Source: JAUVKT01 sp942491535
GTDB taxonomy: Bacteria; Bacteroidota; Bacteroidia; Bacteroidales; VadinHA17
DNA length: 64,000 bases
Reading direction: 5' to 3'
NCBI GenBank assembly: GCA_942491535.1
Contig: CALOBV010000024.1
Coordinates: 1 to 64,000 of the forward strand
The position numbers and the translations under genes are program-made. Positions 55,573-64,000 of this stretch are shown piece by piece (within the stretch, counting starts at the first letter, position 1; each line of letters starts with the position of its first letter). Under the pieces are notes generated by a model. It was not told where the DNA came from, ran no database searches, and saw only the letters and a program-made list of their open reading frames with translations.

Positions 55573-56124
55573 TCAGTATTTTATAAATTGATTTATTTCT
55601 TCTTTTACTTCTTTTTCATAATTAAGGCTTTGTGTCTTATACCTTAATATTTCATGATAGGCTAAAAAGTGCTTGTATAATATTGCTGATTTAATCCTTG
55701 CTTCCTGCTTTGAATAACCCAGTTCCATCAACAAATCATTTGCATATTCAATCCGTTTATTCTCGATACTATCAATTACTTCCTGTATCTTCTTTTCCTT
55801 TTGAGCATACCTTTTTAAAAAGAATACAAAATCAAAATATGGATCTTGCTTGTATATCAAGCTTACTAATGTTTTAACCTTCTGCTTTGGTGTTTTTTTA
55901 ATATTTGTTAAATGAATGATCTGTTCAGTTGCATTATTAACCCAGAGCATAGTTAAGTCATTGATAAAATGCTTCCTGGTTTTAAAATGCCAGTAAAAGC
56001 TTGACTTGTTAACTTTTAGCTTCTTTGCCATTTTTTCAACTATAATTCCTGACTCTCCCTCCATAGCAAATATTTTAAATCCCAGGTTTATCCAATCATC
56101 TTTTGTTGCTATTATCTTTGGCAT
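55573..56124 (-). CDS. TetR family transcriptional regulator
   Basis: A 183-residue regulator. The helix-turn-helix (about 8-52) reads DDWINLGFKIFAMEGESGIIVEKMAKKLKVNKSSFYWHFKTRKHF in two adjoining parts, with the typical SFYWHFKTR recognition helix. C-terminal ligand domain is helical and rich in Lys. It heads an operon with the DNRLRE and protease genes (gaps of 1 and 2 bases). An 18-base palindrome and a direct repeat lie across its own promoter, so self-repression is likely. Confidence 0.9.
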   Translation of the reverse strand: MPKIIATKDDWINLGFKIFAMEGESGIIVEKMAKKLKVNKSSFYWHFKTRKHFINDLTMLWVNNATEQIIHLTNIKKTPKQKVKTLVSLIYKQDPYFDFVFFLKRYAQKEKKIQEVIDSIENKRIEYANDLLMELGYSKQEARIKSAILYKHFLAYHEILRYKTQSLNYEKEVKEEINQFIKY

Positions 56125-56130
56125 TATCTA

Positions 56131-56146
56131 GACGTTTACGTTTAAT
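56131..56146. promoter_or_regulatory. Second TetR half-site pair at the transcription start
   Basis: acgtttacgttta (56132-56144) repeats the CGTTTA core of the 18-base palindrome twice in direct orientation, right at the predicted transcription start. Confidence 0.4.
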
Positions 56147-56150
56147 TACG

Positions 56151-56182
56151 CAAATATATAACTATTCCTTTAATAAACGCAA
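56151..56182 (-). promoter_or_regulatory. Promoter of the TetR-DNRLRE-protease operon
   Basis: TATATTTG on the minus strand (56158-56151) is an exact -7 match; a TTG (56182-56180) some 20 bases upstream may serve as -33 and falls in the centre of the palindrome. Confidence 0.55.
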
Positions 56183-56190
56183 GCGTTTAT
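56173..56190. promoter_or_regulatory. Probable operator of the TetR regulator at 55573
   Basis: ataaacgcaagcgtttat is an 8+8 perfect inverted repeat with a two-base centre, about 50 bases upstream of the TetR start and across its -33 region. Confidence 0.65.
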
Positions 56191-56351
56191 ATAGAATATA
56201 TTTATCCATTATTTGTGATACCCTTTTGAGCCATCATTAGCTTCTCCTAAACTTCCTGAGGCAATTGGCAAGTTACTTCAGGGCCTTTTTAAACAATACA
56301 GAAGTGTAAATATTATGATAGATTTCCAATTCATTGTAAGACTTCAACACC

Positions 56352-57341
56352 TTATTCGATAATCCATTTAAGATAATCGTTGAGCAGATCTGAAAAACCT
56401 TCTACGAATTCATGTCCCGCATCTTTGCTTACAGTAATCCTGGCCTGCCCTCCTTGTTCTTTAATGTTTGATACCAGGCCTTTCTGGCCCTCCAGGGCAA
56501 AGTCTTTATCTCCTGTAATTATTCCAATCTTATTGTTCTTTGCAACAAATTGCCCGATAAGTTCATCACCTATATTTTCTGGTACTACCGGACAATTAAG
56601 GACCAATCCTGAAACTGGGACAAACTCATTAAATGCAAATTCAAGGGCAAGTCTCCCTCCTGCCGACATCCCTGCCAGAATAATTTTTGTGGTATCTACT
56701 GAATAGCCGGTGAGTATCTTGCCATAAATATCCTTAAACTCCTTTTCTGTTTTTGTATCACCAGATTTCCAAACATAGTTAACATCATTCGAGTAGATAT
56801 ATGATTGAAGAAAGACAGCAATATATTTATCCTTCATTGTTTGTGATACCCACGATGTTTTTGCACTTTCAATATTCCTGTTATTTCCATGAAAGATAAA
56901 TATTACCGGGTAGTAATTATCTTGCGAATAAGCGGCAGGTAATATAACTTCATGCTTTATGTGAGATCTGTCATTCCTCTCTTTCTCCATATTAACAAGT
57001 CTTAGAAAGTCGCTATCGTCTTTATAAAACCTGTCATACATATGGCTTGTCAGGTTATAGTTATATCCCTTCTCCATACCGGCTTTCCATATCTCAACAG
57101 CCTTTGCATTGTTGCCTGACCTGATATTGAGCTGAGCCAGAAAATTTGTCGACCACTGCTCCTCTTCCGGGAATTTAGTCACAGCATATTCCATTATAAC
57201 TATGGCTGAATCGATATTGGCTTTTCTTAAAAGATCTACTGCCCGGGTTTGAAGCTCCTCGTAAGATAGATTTTGATCAATTTGTGCGAATGCAGTGTAA
57301 AATATGGCACAAAAACATATACTGGTAATTACTCTTTTCAT
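56352..57341 (-). CDS. Exported alpha/beta hydrolase (esterase/phospholipase-like) with N-terminal TPR
   Basis: A 329-residue protein, signal peptide about 1-19 (YTAFAQ). Two TPR-like repeats (about 25-100) are followed by a hydrolase domain: VIFIFHGNNRN (oxyanion), LAGMSAGGRLALE with nucleophile Ser near 224, GDKDF (Asp) and KDAGHEFVEGF (His), a complete triad. It resembles putative esterases and phospholipase/carboxylesterases of Bacteroidota. It stands alone between the TetR operon and a permease. Confidence 0.85.
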   Translation of the reverse strand: MKRVITSICFCAIFYTAFAQIDQNLSYEELQTRAVDLLRKANIDSAIVIMEYAVTKFPEEEQWSTNFLAQLNIRSGNNAKAVEIWKAGMEKGYNYNLTSHMYDRFYKDDSDFLRLVNMEKERNDRSHIKHEVILPAAYSQDNYYPVIFIFHGNNRNIESAKTSWVSQTMKDKYIAVFLQSYIYSNDVNYVWKSGDTKTEKEFKDIYGKILTGYSVDTTKIILAGMSAGGRLALEFAFNEFVPVSGLVLNCPVVPENIGDELIGQFVAKNNKIGIITGDKDFALEGQKGLVSNIKEQGGQARITVSKDAGHEFVEGFSDLLNDYLKWIIE

Positions 57342-57459
57342 GGTATATCAGGTTAATTATCAAAAAGGATAAAACAACTATTTTTCTAAAGTATAAAATA
57401 GATTAAAATGATAGATGGTAAAATAAAATGATAAGCAGAAACTTAAAGTTTTCCTTAAT

Positions 57460-59823
57460 CTACTCATAGCGTAAGGCATCTACCGGGTTTTTCCTGGCAG
57501 CTCTCCATGATATCCAGCTAACTGTTGCCAGGGCAAGAATCAATGCTATAAAACCTGAAAGAAGAAAGATCCATATGCTTATATTAATCCTGTAAGCAAA
57601 GCTCTCAAACCACCTTCTCATCAGAAAGTAGGATAATGGCCAAGCTACTATACATGCAACAAGCACCCAGATGGCAAAGTCTCTTGAAAGTTTTACCATT
57701 ACCTGCCACAGACCTGAGCCAAAAATTTTATGTATGCCGATCTCCTTTGTCCGGGATCTGAGCATAAAGGATGCCAGTCCGAATAGTCCTATACAGGCTA
57801 TAAGAATTGCAAGTGAAGCAAAATATATCATCAGATGAAAGGTTCGCTTATCATCTTTATAAATATTTTCAAGTTTTTCATCCATTGTATTAAATTCAAA
57901 CACTCTTTCCGGATAAAACTCACTGCATATATCATGAACCAGTCTTATTGAATTATTTATATCTGACGACTGCACCTTAAGCATAAGCATACGGCACTGT
58001 CCGTAATATAACACGAATGCTGTTGGAACGACTTCCTTATAAAGAGATTCAAAATGAAAATCCCTCACTACGCCAATAATCTCTCTATCTGAACGGGCCA
58101 ATACGCAAAGGACGGGCTGACCAACCGCATCTTCTTCAAATTTCAATAGTTTAACTGCAGCTTCGTTCAGGACTACAGCATTATCAATATCTGTTTGAAC
58201 AGCATCTGAGAAAGTTCTGCCACTTTTCGCACTAATACCGAGGGTCTCAAAATAGTCAAAGCCTACATGTACAAAGCGCATTCCGATCGGTTTGGTCTCC
58301 CCCACCGGTAATAAAGCTCCATAGTTATTGAGATCTTCTGAGGGAATACGACTAGCTACCGATACCTCCAGTACGAAATTCTGTTCAAGAAGAGCTTGCT
58401 TCATGGCCATGTACTTATCTATACTGGTAAAATCATCAAATTCTGAAGCTATAATACTCTCCTTGTTAAATCCCAGCTCTTTCTTCTCCAGAAATTTAAT
58501 CTGAAGTAACATTAGCATATAGACACTTATCAGGGCCACAACAATAATAAACTGGGCAATAACCAGGATTTTTCTGAAATTTGCTTTAGAATCTACACCA
58601 AAAGATGATCCTTTGAGCACTTTAAGGGGTTGAATTGACGATAGAAAAAATGCGGGATATGATCCGGCAAATATTCCTGTTATAATAAGAATACCAAGGA
58701 TACCCAAAATTGAACTTATATTAAGCAGATCAGAAATCGCAAGATCCTTTGCCAATAAGCTATTCAAAAGAGGCAATGATATCTCCATAATAATAAGTGA
58801 AAGAAAGAAAGAGATAAGCAGGAGTATAAATGATTCGCCCATAAATTGGGATAATAACTGACGTCGTGTTCCACCCACAACTTTCTTAATGCCAATTTCA
58901 CTTGAACGTGACGTGGCATTGGCGGTAAACAGGTTAATATAATTGAAACAGGCTATAAAAAGGATCAGGATAGCTATACCTACGAATATCAGGACATATG
59001 TAAAACTATTTTGTGGTTGAATATCATTTCCAACAATCTGTCCGGAATGAAGGTGAATATCTTTTAGCTGCTGCAATGAAAAAACAGGCTTGCGATCATC
59101 AGGACCCAGGTTTCTGGTTTTAACTATTAAGTCAACAGCCTTCTGACTAACTTCATCTTCTATAAATCCATCATGCATAACAAAATAGACCAGGAAGTTT
59201 TGCCATCCCCAGTTTGTTGCGGAACTGCCAAACAGTTCAATTTCACCTGTAAGAGTCAGAAAAATATCATAACGAAAATGAGAGGTCTCCGGCATATTTT
59301 CTATCACTCCTGTAACTGTATACTCAGATTCATTATCTATCTTTATTACTTTCCCAATAGGATTCTCAGTCCCAAAATATTTTTCAGCAATAAGCTCAGA
59401 AATTACCATTGTATATGGAGCATTAAGAGCTGTAAGTGGATCACCGCTAATAAAATCAAAAGAGAAGATCCTGAATATTGCAGGGTCTGCATATATAATT
59501 TCTGTTTCCTTAACCTTATTCTCTTCATACTCAAAAACCTTTCCCCATGTCACCAGTAATCTGCCATAATCTTCTATTTCCGGAATACCATCTGCCAGGA
59601 CCTTAGCAGTTTGCGGTGCTTGATATACTTCATTAGACTGCAATAATCTATAAATATTATCTGCATTTTCATTATATCTGTCATAACTGAACTCATTCAG
59701 AACATAGAGAAGGAGCATCATGCAGACTGCCAAACCTATTGCGAGTCCTGATACAGAGATTAAAAAATAGGATTTATACTTTTTAAAGTTCCTGAACGCG
59801 ATTTTAACATAATAATTTAACAT
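57460..59823 (-). CDS. MacB/FtsX-type ABC transporter permease (double)
   Basis: A 787-residue permease of the same type as those at 6132 and 45354; FtsX signatures GIKKVVGGTRRQ near 312 and GIHKIFGSGLWQ near 697, C terminus WRAARKNPVDALRYE. It is divergent from the sigma-54-type response regulator; a TGGCACG-CTGC-TTGG sequence lies about 110 bases upstream, so it may be the main target of that regulator. No ATPase nearby. Confidence 0.92.
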   Translation of the reverse strand: MLNYYVKIAFRNFKKYKSYFLISVSGLAIGLAVCMMLLLYVLNEFSYDRYNENADNIYRLLQSNEVYQAPQTAKVLADGIPEIEDYGRLLVTWGKVFEYEENKVKETEIIYADPAIFRIFSFDFISGDPLTALNAPYTMVISELIAEKYFGTENPIGKVIKIDNESEYTVTGVIENMPETSHFRYDIFLTLTGEIELFGSSATNWGWQNFLVYFVMHDGFIEDEVSQKAVDLIVKTRNLGPDDRKPVFSLQQLKDIHLHSGQIVGNDIQPQNSFTYVLIFVGIAILILFIACFNYINLFTANATSRSSEIGIKKVVGGTRRQLLSQFMGESFILLLISFFLSLIIMEISLPLLNSLLAKDLAISDLLNISSILGILGILIITGIFAGSYPAFFLSSIQPLKVLKGSSFGVDSKANFRKILVIAQFIIVVALISVYMLMLLQIKFLEKKELGFNKESIIASEFDDFTSIDKYMAMKQALLEQNFVLEVSVASRIPSEDLNNYGALLPVGETKPIGMRFVHVGFDYFETLGISAKSGRTFSDAVQTDIDNAVVLNEAAVKLLKFEEDAVGQPVLCVLARSDREIIGVVRDFHFESLYKEVVPTAFVLYYGQCRMLMLKVQSSDINNSIRLVHDICSEFYPERVFEFNTMDEKLENIYKDDKRTFHLMIYFASLAILIACIGLFGLASFMLRSRTKEIGIHKIFGSGLWQVMVKLSRDFAIWVLVACIVAWPLSYFLMRRWFESFAYRINISIWIFLLSGFIALILALATVSWISWRAARKNPVDALRYE

Positions 59824-59930
59824 CTTCCTGAAGGTATAATTAATATTTATATTTCTGTTTATTTTTAAAATTGCAAGGGTAGAGCCCGGGCATATCTTCT
59901 GTCGCTCCTCCCCTTTTTACAGATTTTTAT

Positions 59931-59948
59931 AAACCAAGCAGCGTGCCA
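59931..59948 (-). promoter_or_regulatory. Candidate sigma-54 promoter of the permease gene
   Basis: On the minus strand, TGGCACG-CTGC-TTGG (59948-59934) matches the sigma-54 consensus TGGCACG-N4-TTGC in spacing and all but one base (GG rather than GC at -12). The permease ATG is 111 bases downstream. Confidence 0.6.
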
Positions 59949-60000
59949 TAAGTGTAACAGACTGATACAGTGGAAAATATATTTATAACTCAAAAGAATC

Positions 60001-60015
60001 GTTGGATATTCCAAC
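60001..60015. promoter_or_regulatory. Palindrome, probable response-regulator binding site
   Basis: gttggatattccaac is a perfect 6+6 inverted repeat with a three-base centre, 53 bases upstream of the -24 box, the position expected for an upstream activating sequence, and about 107 bases before the regulator's own start. Confidence 0.55.
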
Positions 60016-60121
60016 AACTTCTTTCTTATTATCCGTCATTTACCATACTTTTATCAAAAATCGCCTGAATGCTTTATGAAGCTTATAAGATTTGTCTACT
60101 AATCTCCAGACCGTATAATTA

Positions 60122-61498
60122 ATGAAGAAACTGGATTGTAAAATATTAATTGTTGATGATAACGAGGAGCTGCTCGAAGCTTTTGAAATGTTTTTGAGTC
60201 CTCATTTTAAAGTTATTGAAACACTCAAGAAGCCTGATATGGCACTGGGGCGTCATCGCTCGGTTAATTTCGATATTATTTTGCTGGACATGAATTTTAA
60301 GGCCGGCATTAATTCAGGTAACGAGGGTATCTACTGGATGAATAAGATACTGGAACAGGATCCCCAGGCCACTATTGTTTTTATTACTGCATACGGCGAT
60401 ATTGAGCTGGCAGTGAAAACAATTAAAGAAGGAGCTGCAGATTTTATTCAGAAATCATGGGATGAGAATAAGATACTCGCCACTTTGATAAATGCTTATA
60501 AGCAGAGGCAATCAAAGCTGGAGATAAAGAAGTTAAAGCAGAAGCAGACTCATCTGAATGAAAAGGCTAATAAACCTGATAACAACCTGGTAAGGGGTAA
60601 ATCTACGGCAATGGAAAAGGTCTTCGAAGTAATAGACAGGGTTGCCGCTACGGATGCAAATGTACTATTGCTGGGCGAGAATGGAACGGGCAAGGAGGTT
60701 ATTGCGCGCGAGATACACAGACGATCTTTAAGGTCGGGTGATATATTTGTAAATGTAGACCTGGGATCTTTAAATGAAAACCTCTTTGAGAGTGAGCTCT
60801 TTGGCTTTAAGAAAGGTTCATTTACAGGTGCAAATGAAGACAGGTCGGGAAGGTTTGAAATAGCATCAGGAGGCACCCTGTTTTTAGACGAAATAGCAAA
60901 TATTCCGCTCCACCTCCAGGCCAAACTGCTCTCTGTTATACAGAACCAGGAGGTAATCCCGATAGGAAGCTGTCATCCTGTATCTTTTGATACCAGACTT
61001 ATCTGTGCCACTAATGCAGATCTGAATAAGATGGTTGAAGAAAATCTTTTCAGGGAGGACCTCTTATATAGAATTAATACAATTCAAGTAGTAATACCCC
61101 CATTAAGGGAAAGGCCTGAAGATATTCCTGAATTGGCAAACTACTTCCTTTCAAAGTTTTCCAATAAATATAATAAGGCTATTCACTCAATTGATGCAAA
61201 TGCTATTAAGCTACTGACAAGCAATATATGGAAGGGTAATGTTAGAGAACTGGAGCATGTTGTCGAAAAGGCAGTAATCTTATGTGATGGTGATGTTATT
61301 ACCACACGCGATTTCTATTTTACCCATACTAACAATCAGGCTTATCTTACTGCCGACAATTTTAATCTCACAGATCACGAAAGGAATGTTATAATAAAAG
61401 CTCTTGATAAATATTCCGGGAATTTAACTAAAACAGCTCAAAAGCTGGGAATTAACCGATCAACACTGTATGAAAAAATTAAAAAATACGAGCTATAA
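60122..61498 (+). CDS. Sigma-54-dependent response regulator (NtrC family)
   Basis: A 458-residue activator. Receiver domain about 1-125 with phospho-acceptor Asp56 (ILLDMNFKAG) and Lys in DFIQKSW; AAA+ domain about 155-395 with Walker A LLGENGTGKE, a GSFTGA loop (variant of GAFTGA that contacts sigma-54), Walker B TLFLDEIA and an R-finger region; Fis-type helix-turn-helix at the C terminus (LTKTAQKLGINRSTLYEKIK). It overlaps the following kinase gene by 29 bases. Confidence 0.95.
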   Translation: MKKLDCKILIVDDNEELLEAFEMFLSPHFKVIETLKKPDMALGRHRSVNFDIILLDMNFKAGINSGNEGIYWMNKILEQDPQATIVFITAYGDIELAVKTIKEGAADFIQKSWDENKILATLINAYKQRQSKLEIKKLKQKQTHLNEKANKPDNNLVRGKSTAMEKVFEVIDRVAATDANVLLLGENGTGKEVIAREIHRRSLRSGDIFVNVDLGSLNENLFESELFGFKKGSFTGANEDRSGRFEIASGGTLFLDEIANIPLHLQAKLLSVIQNQEVIPIGSCHPVSFDTRLICATNADLNKMVEENLFREDLLYRINTIQVVIPPLRERPEDIPELANYFLSKFSNKYNKAIHSIDANAIKLLTSNIWKGNVRELEHVVEKAVILCDGDVITTRDFYFTHTNNQAYLTADNFNLTDHERNVIIKALDKYSGNLTKTAQKLGINRSTLYEKIKKYEL

Positions 61499-62835
61499 CC
61501 GCTTCAATATAATTCTTGTTGTACAGGTTCTGCTGATTGCCCTTAATCCCCTGCTTATTACCCTGGCCTACTTTAGAAGTAATCTTATAATAACAACTGT
61601 AGGGCTGATACTTATCTGGATTTTGCAGATCGTATATCTGATTTACTATATAAGGAAGATTAACCGGGAACTTACCCGCTTTCTTTTTGCCTTCGAGCAC
61701 GAGGATTCAACCATGGTATTCGATGCAGAAAAGACTGACAGTTCATTTAGAATGCTCTATAAAGGTTTTAATAATATCCTTGCATCCTTTGGAAAGCTAA
61801 GAATAGAAAAAGAAAAGAACTTTATTTTCCTGCAGCGCCTGATAGAGCATGTTGGAACAGGACTGATAGCTTTTACATCAGAAGATGAAATCCTGATTAC
61901 CAACAGGGCATTCAATAATATTTTTCAGCTATTCCATTTAAACAGAATAGGATCATTACGCAAAATTAAAGAAGAGCTGCCTGAACTTATAAAAAACATG
62001 AAGGACGGGGACCAGGAGCTGCTTAAAATGGAGCTATCAGGCAAGCTGGTGCATCTCGCAATCAGGGTAACTGACTTTAGACTTGAAGAAACAGATATCA
62101 GAATAGTGTCGTTCCAGGATATTAAGAATGAGATTGAACAGCAGGAGATGGAAGCCTGGCAGAAATTAATAAGGGTATTGACACACGAGATCCTTAACTC
62201 GGTTAGTCCGGTAACCTTATTGTCGAAAAGCCTGATTGATAAGTTCGAGCAAAATGGTGAAAGCAAGAAACCAGATGAAATATCAGACAAAAATATCAAC
62301 GACCTGCTAAGGGGCCTGAATACTATAAACAAGCGGAGCAAGGGCCTGGCCAAAGTTTGTTGAGGACTACAGGAACCTTACCCAGCTATCCACACCAACT
62401 ATTTCGGATTTTTCGATTGAAACGTTTCTACTGAATATAAGAACACTTTTTGCCGAAGAAATAAAAGACAGGGGAATAGACTTTGAAATATCATCCCCTG
62501 CTGACTTAACAATTACTGCAGATGAAAAGCTGCTGGAACAGGTTATTATTAACCTTGTAAGAAATTCTATACATGCTGTAGAAGATGTTACCAATCCTGC
62601 AATTAACATTAATGCATTAGAGAAAAGAAACCAGAAAATCATTCAAGTAAGAGATAATGGGACTGGTATTCCTCCCGATCTTATTGATTCGATCTTTATA
62701 CCCTTCTTTACAACCAGGGAAAAAGGTTCAGGTATTGGATTAAGCTTATCGCGTCAGATTATGAGATTACATAACGGGATAATAACGGTAGCGTCAAAGG
62801 AAAATGAGTCTACCATTTTCTCGCTCGAATTTTGA
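61470..62835 (+). pseudogene. Sensor histidine kinase (NtrB-like), one frameshift
   Basis: Starts inside the end of the regulator gene, 61470. Two adjacent membrane helices (about 9-60) with hardly any periplasmic loop, then a cytoplasmic PAS-like region (RLIEHVGTGLIAF), the H box LTHEILNSVSPV (His near 239), then the frame stops at 62363. With one A removed from the gccaaag run at 62351, the frame continues as AKFVEDYRNLTQLS, N box NLVRNSIHAV, G1 DNGTGIPPD and FFTTREKGSGIGLSLS, ending at 62835. Senses membrane or cytoplasmic signals and pairs with the upstream regulator. Confidence 0.85.
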
Positions 62836-64000
62836 TTATTCGTATTTCAAGGTCTCAACTGGATTGATGTAAGCAACTCTTAAAGAATGATACAGAACGG
62901 ATAAGAATCCAATCAAGAATGCTATAAGGGTGGAAAAAACAAATATCACCCCCCCTATTCCAACCCTGTATGCAAAACTGTCGAGCCATATATTCACCAC
63001 CCAGCCGGACAGAGGTATAGTGATAATAATTGCAATAAGGATTAATACTGCAATATCCTTATACAGAACCATTATTATTTGAATAATTGACGCACCCAGT
63101 TGTTTCCGGATTGCAACTTCTTTGGTTCTTTTTGAAATAGTATAGGCTGATAAACCAATCAGTCCAAGGCAGGAAAGGATAATACAGATAACAGAGAATA
63201 TCTTTACCAGCCTGAATTGATTTATTTCAGTCAGATAGGAATCTGACAGATGTTCATTCATAAATGTGTAATTTAATTCCTCCCCGGGCGCTATCTCTGT
63301 CCAGGCTGATTCAATACCATCTAATGTAAGCTCAATATTTGCATTGCTGGTTCTAATATGCAGGTATCCACCAGCAAGCATAACAAAGATCATTGGCTCT
63401 ATCTCTTTATGTAAAGAGGCAATATTGAAATCTTTTATTACTCCAATAATCTTTCCTTCAGGCCATCTGAAGTATCCGCCGTTTATAATTTGCATTCTTT
63501 TATCGACGGCACTGTTCCAGCCATAGTGTTGGAGAAAAGACTCATTTACTATATATGCAGCATTAGCATCGGAGGCAAAATCTTTATTAAAGTCCCTTCC
63601 TTCGATAAATTGAACTTCCATTGTAAGAAAATAGTCGGGACCAACAATAGACCAGTTGAACAGCTGTTCTTCAAATCCGGATTCGGTCTCTACTTTGAAA
63701 TTACACATATATTCTTCGCTGTTAGGAAGAAGATATGAGCTTGATACAGAAACAATATCAGGATTCCTGTGCAGCTTCTCTTCTAATAGAGATATAGCTG
63801 AGCTCTCCAGATTATCAACAGGTATAAGAATTAGATTATCCCTGTTGTATCCCAGATCTCTGCTATTAACATAATTTATCTGCTTATTCATCGCTAAAAC
63901 ACCAACCAGAACACTTATTGATAAAACAAATTGAAAAACTATTAAGAACTTTTTAAAAAATAAGGCTCCACTTTTCTGTCCTGACCCTGATCTTCCTGTT
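62836..64000 (-). CDS. MacB/FtsX-type ABC transporter permease, 5' end outside the window
   Basis: The C-terminal half of a fourth permease. The frame stays open to the window edge at 64000 (SGQKSGALFFKKFLIVFQF precedes the ATG at 63891, which is internal). A periplasmic domain is followed by AIRKQLGASIIQ, the second FtsX signature, and the terminal LRVAYINPVETLKYE. It is convergent with the kinase gene; the stop touches the kinase stop. Its closeness suggests that the same regulator controls it. Confidence 0.9.
   Translation of the reverse strand, partial: TGRSGSGQKSGALFFKKFLIVFQFVLSISVLVGVLAMNKQINYVNSRDLGYNRDNLILIPVDNLESSAISLLEEKLHRNPDIVSVSSSYLLPNSEEYMCNFKVETESGFEEQLFNWSIVGPDYFLTMEVQFIEGRDFNKDFASDANAAYIVNESFLQHYGWNSAVDKRMQIINGGYFRWPEGKIIGVIKDFNIASLHKEIEPMIFVMLAGGYLHIRTSNANIELTLDGIESAWTEIAPGEELNYTFMNEHLSDSYLTEINQFRLVKIFSVICIILSCLGLIGLSAYTISKRTKEVAIRKQLGASIIQIIMVLYKDIAVLILIAIIITIPLSGWVVNIWLDSFAYRVGIGGVIFVFSTLIAFLIGFLSVLYHSLRVAYINPVETLKYE

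Overview
The window looks like a chromosomal contig from a member of the Bacteroidota. The markers are a SusC/SusD pair, a type IX secretion sorting domain, several Bacteroidota-type lipoproteins, TAnnTTTG/TTTG promoter boxes, paired MacB/FtsX permeases and a DUF4369-TlpA protein. The laminarinase locus would suit a marine, sediment or gut anaerobe, but genus cannot be told from the sequence.

Layout: 0-6 kb holds housekeeping and small-molecule genes: a broken SDR, a glutathione peroxidase, aldose epimerase, a frameshifted sugar/steroid epimerase, homoserine kinase, an S51 peptidase and a plug-only TonB protein. 6-14 kb holds an FtsX permease, a GRAM protein, a CotH/T9SS protein, a TetR-AhpD pair sharing an operator, and a cation/proton antiporter. 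14-28 kb is a beta-1,3-glucan utilisation locus: a clan GH-A glucanase, MFS sugar porter, GH16, PKD surface protein, propeller-Y_Y_Y-LuxR sensor, SusD and SusC. Both of its promoter regions carry the same ACATCA repeat array. 28-35.8 kb holds MscS, tRNA-Phe, an M16 peptidase and O-methyltransferase pair, a cold-shock protein, nitronate monooxygenase, an SH3 protein and a phosphoesterase. 35.8-39.7 kb is a tandem M14 pair in which the first member has lost its zinc ligands. 39.7-45.1 kb holds an acyltransferase, a mechanosensitive channel, a RimB-RimK-AstE/AspA-like operon and an amidohydrolase.

45.3-56.2 kb is accessory, partly very AT-rich, and rich in broken genes: a permease, split TlpA, a PD40 fragment, hydrolases, decayed esterases, and a TetR-DNRLRE-retropepsin/PDZ operon. 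56.3-64 kb holds an esterase, two FtsX permeases and, between them, an NtrC-type response regulator with its kinase. A sigma-54-like promoter and a palindrome sit in the divergent gap ahead of one permease.

At least ten reading-frame breaks occur. Most are single-base changes in short homopolymers, so sequencing error must be separated from real decay. The two in-frame stops and missing segments at 52.4-53.6 kb point to true pseudogenes there.
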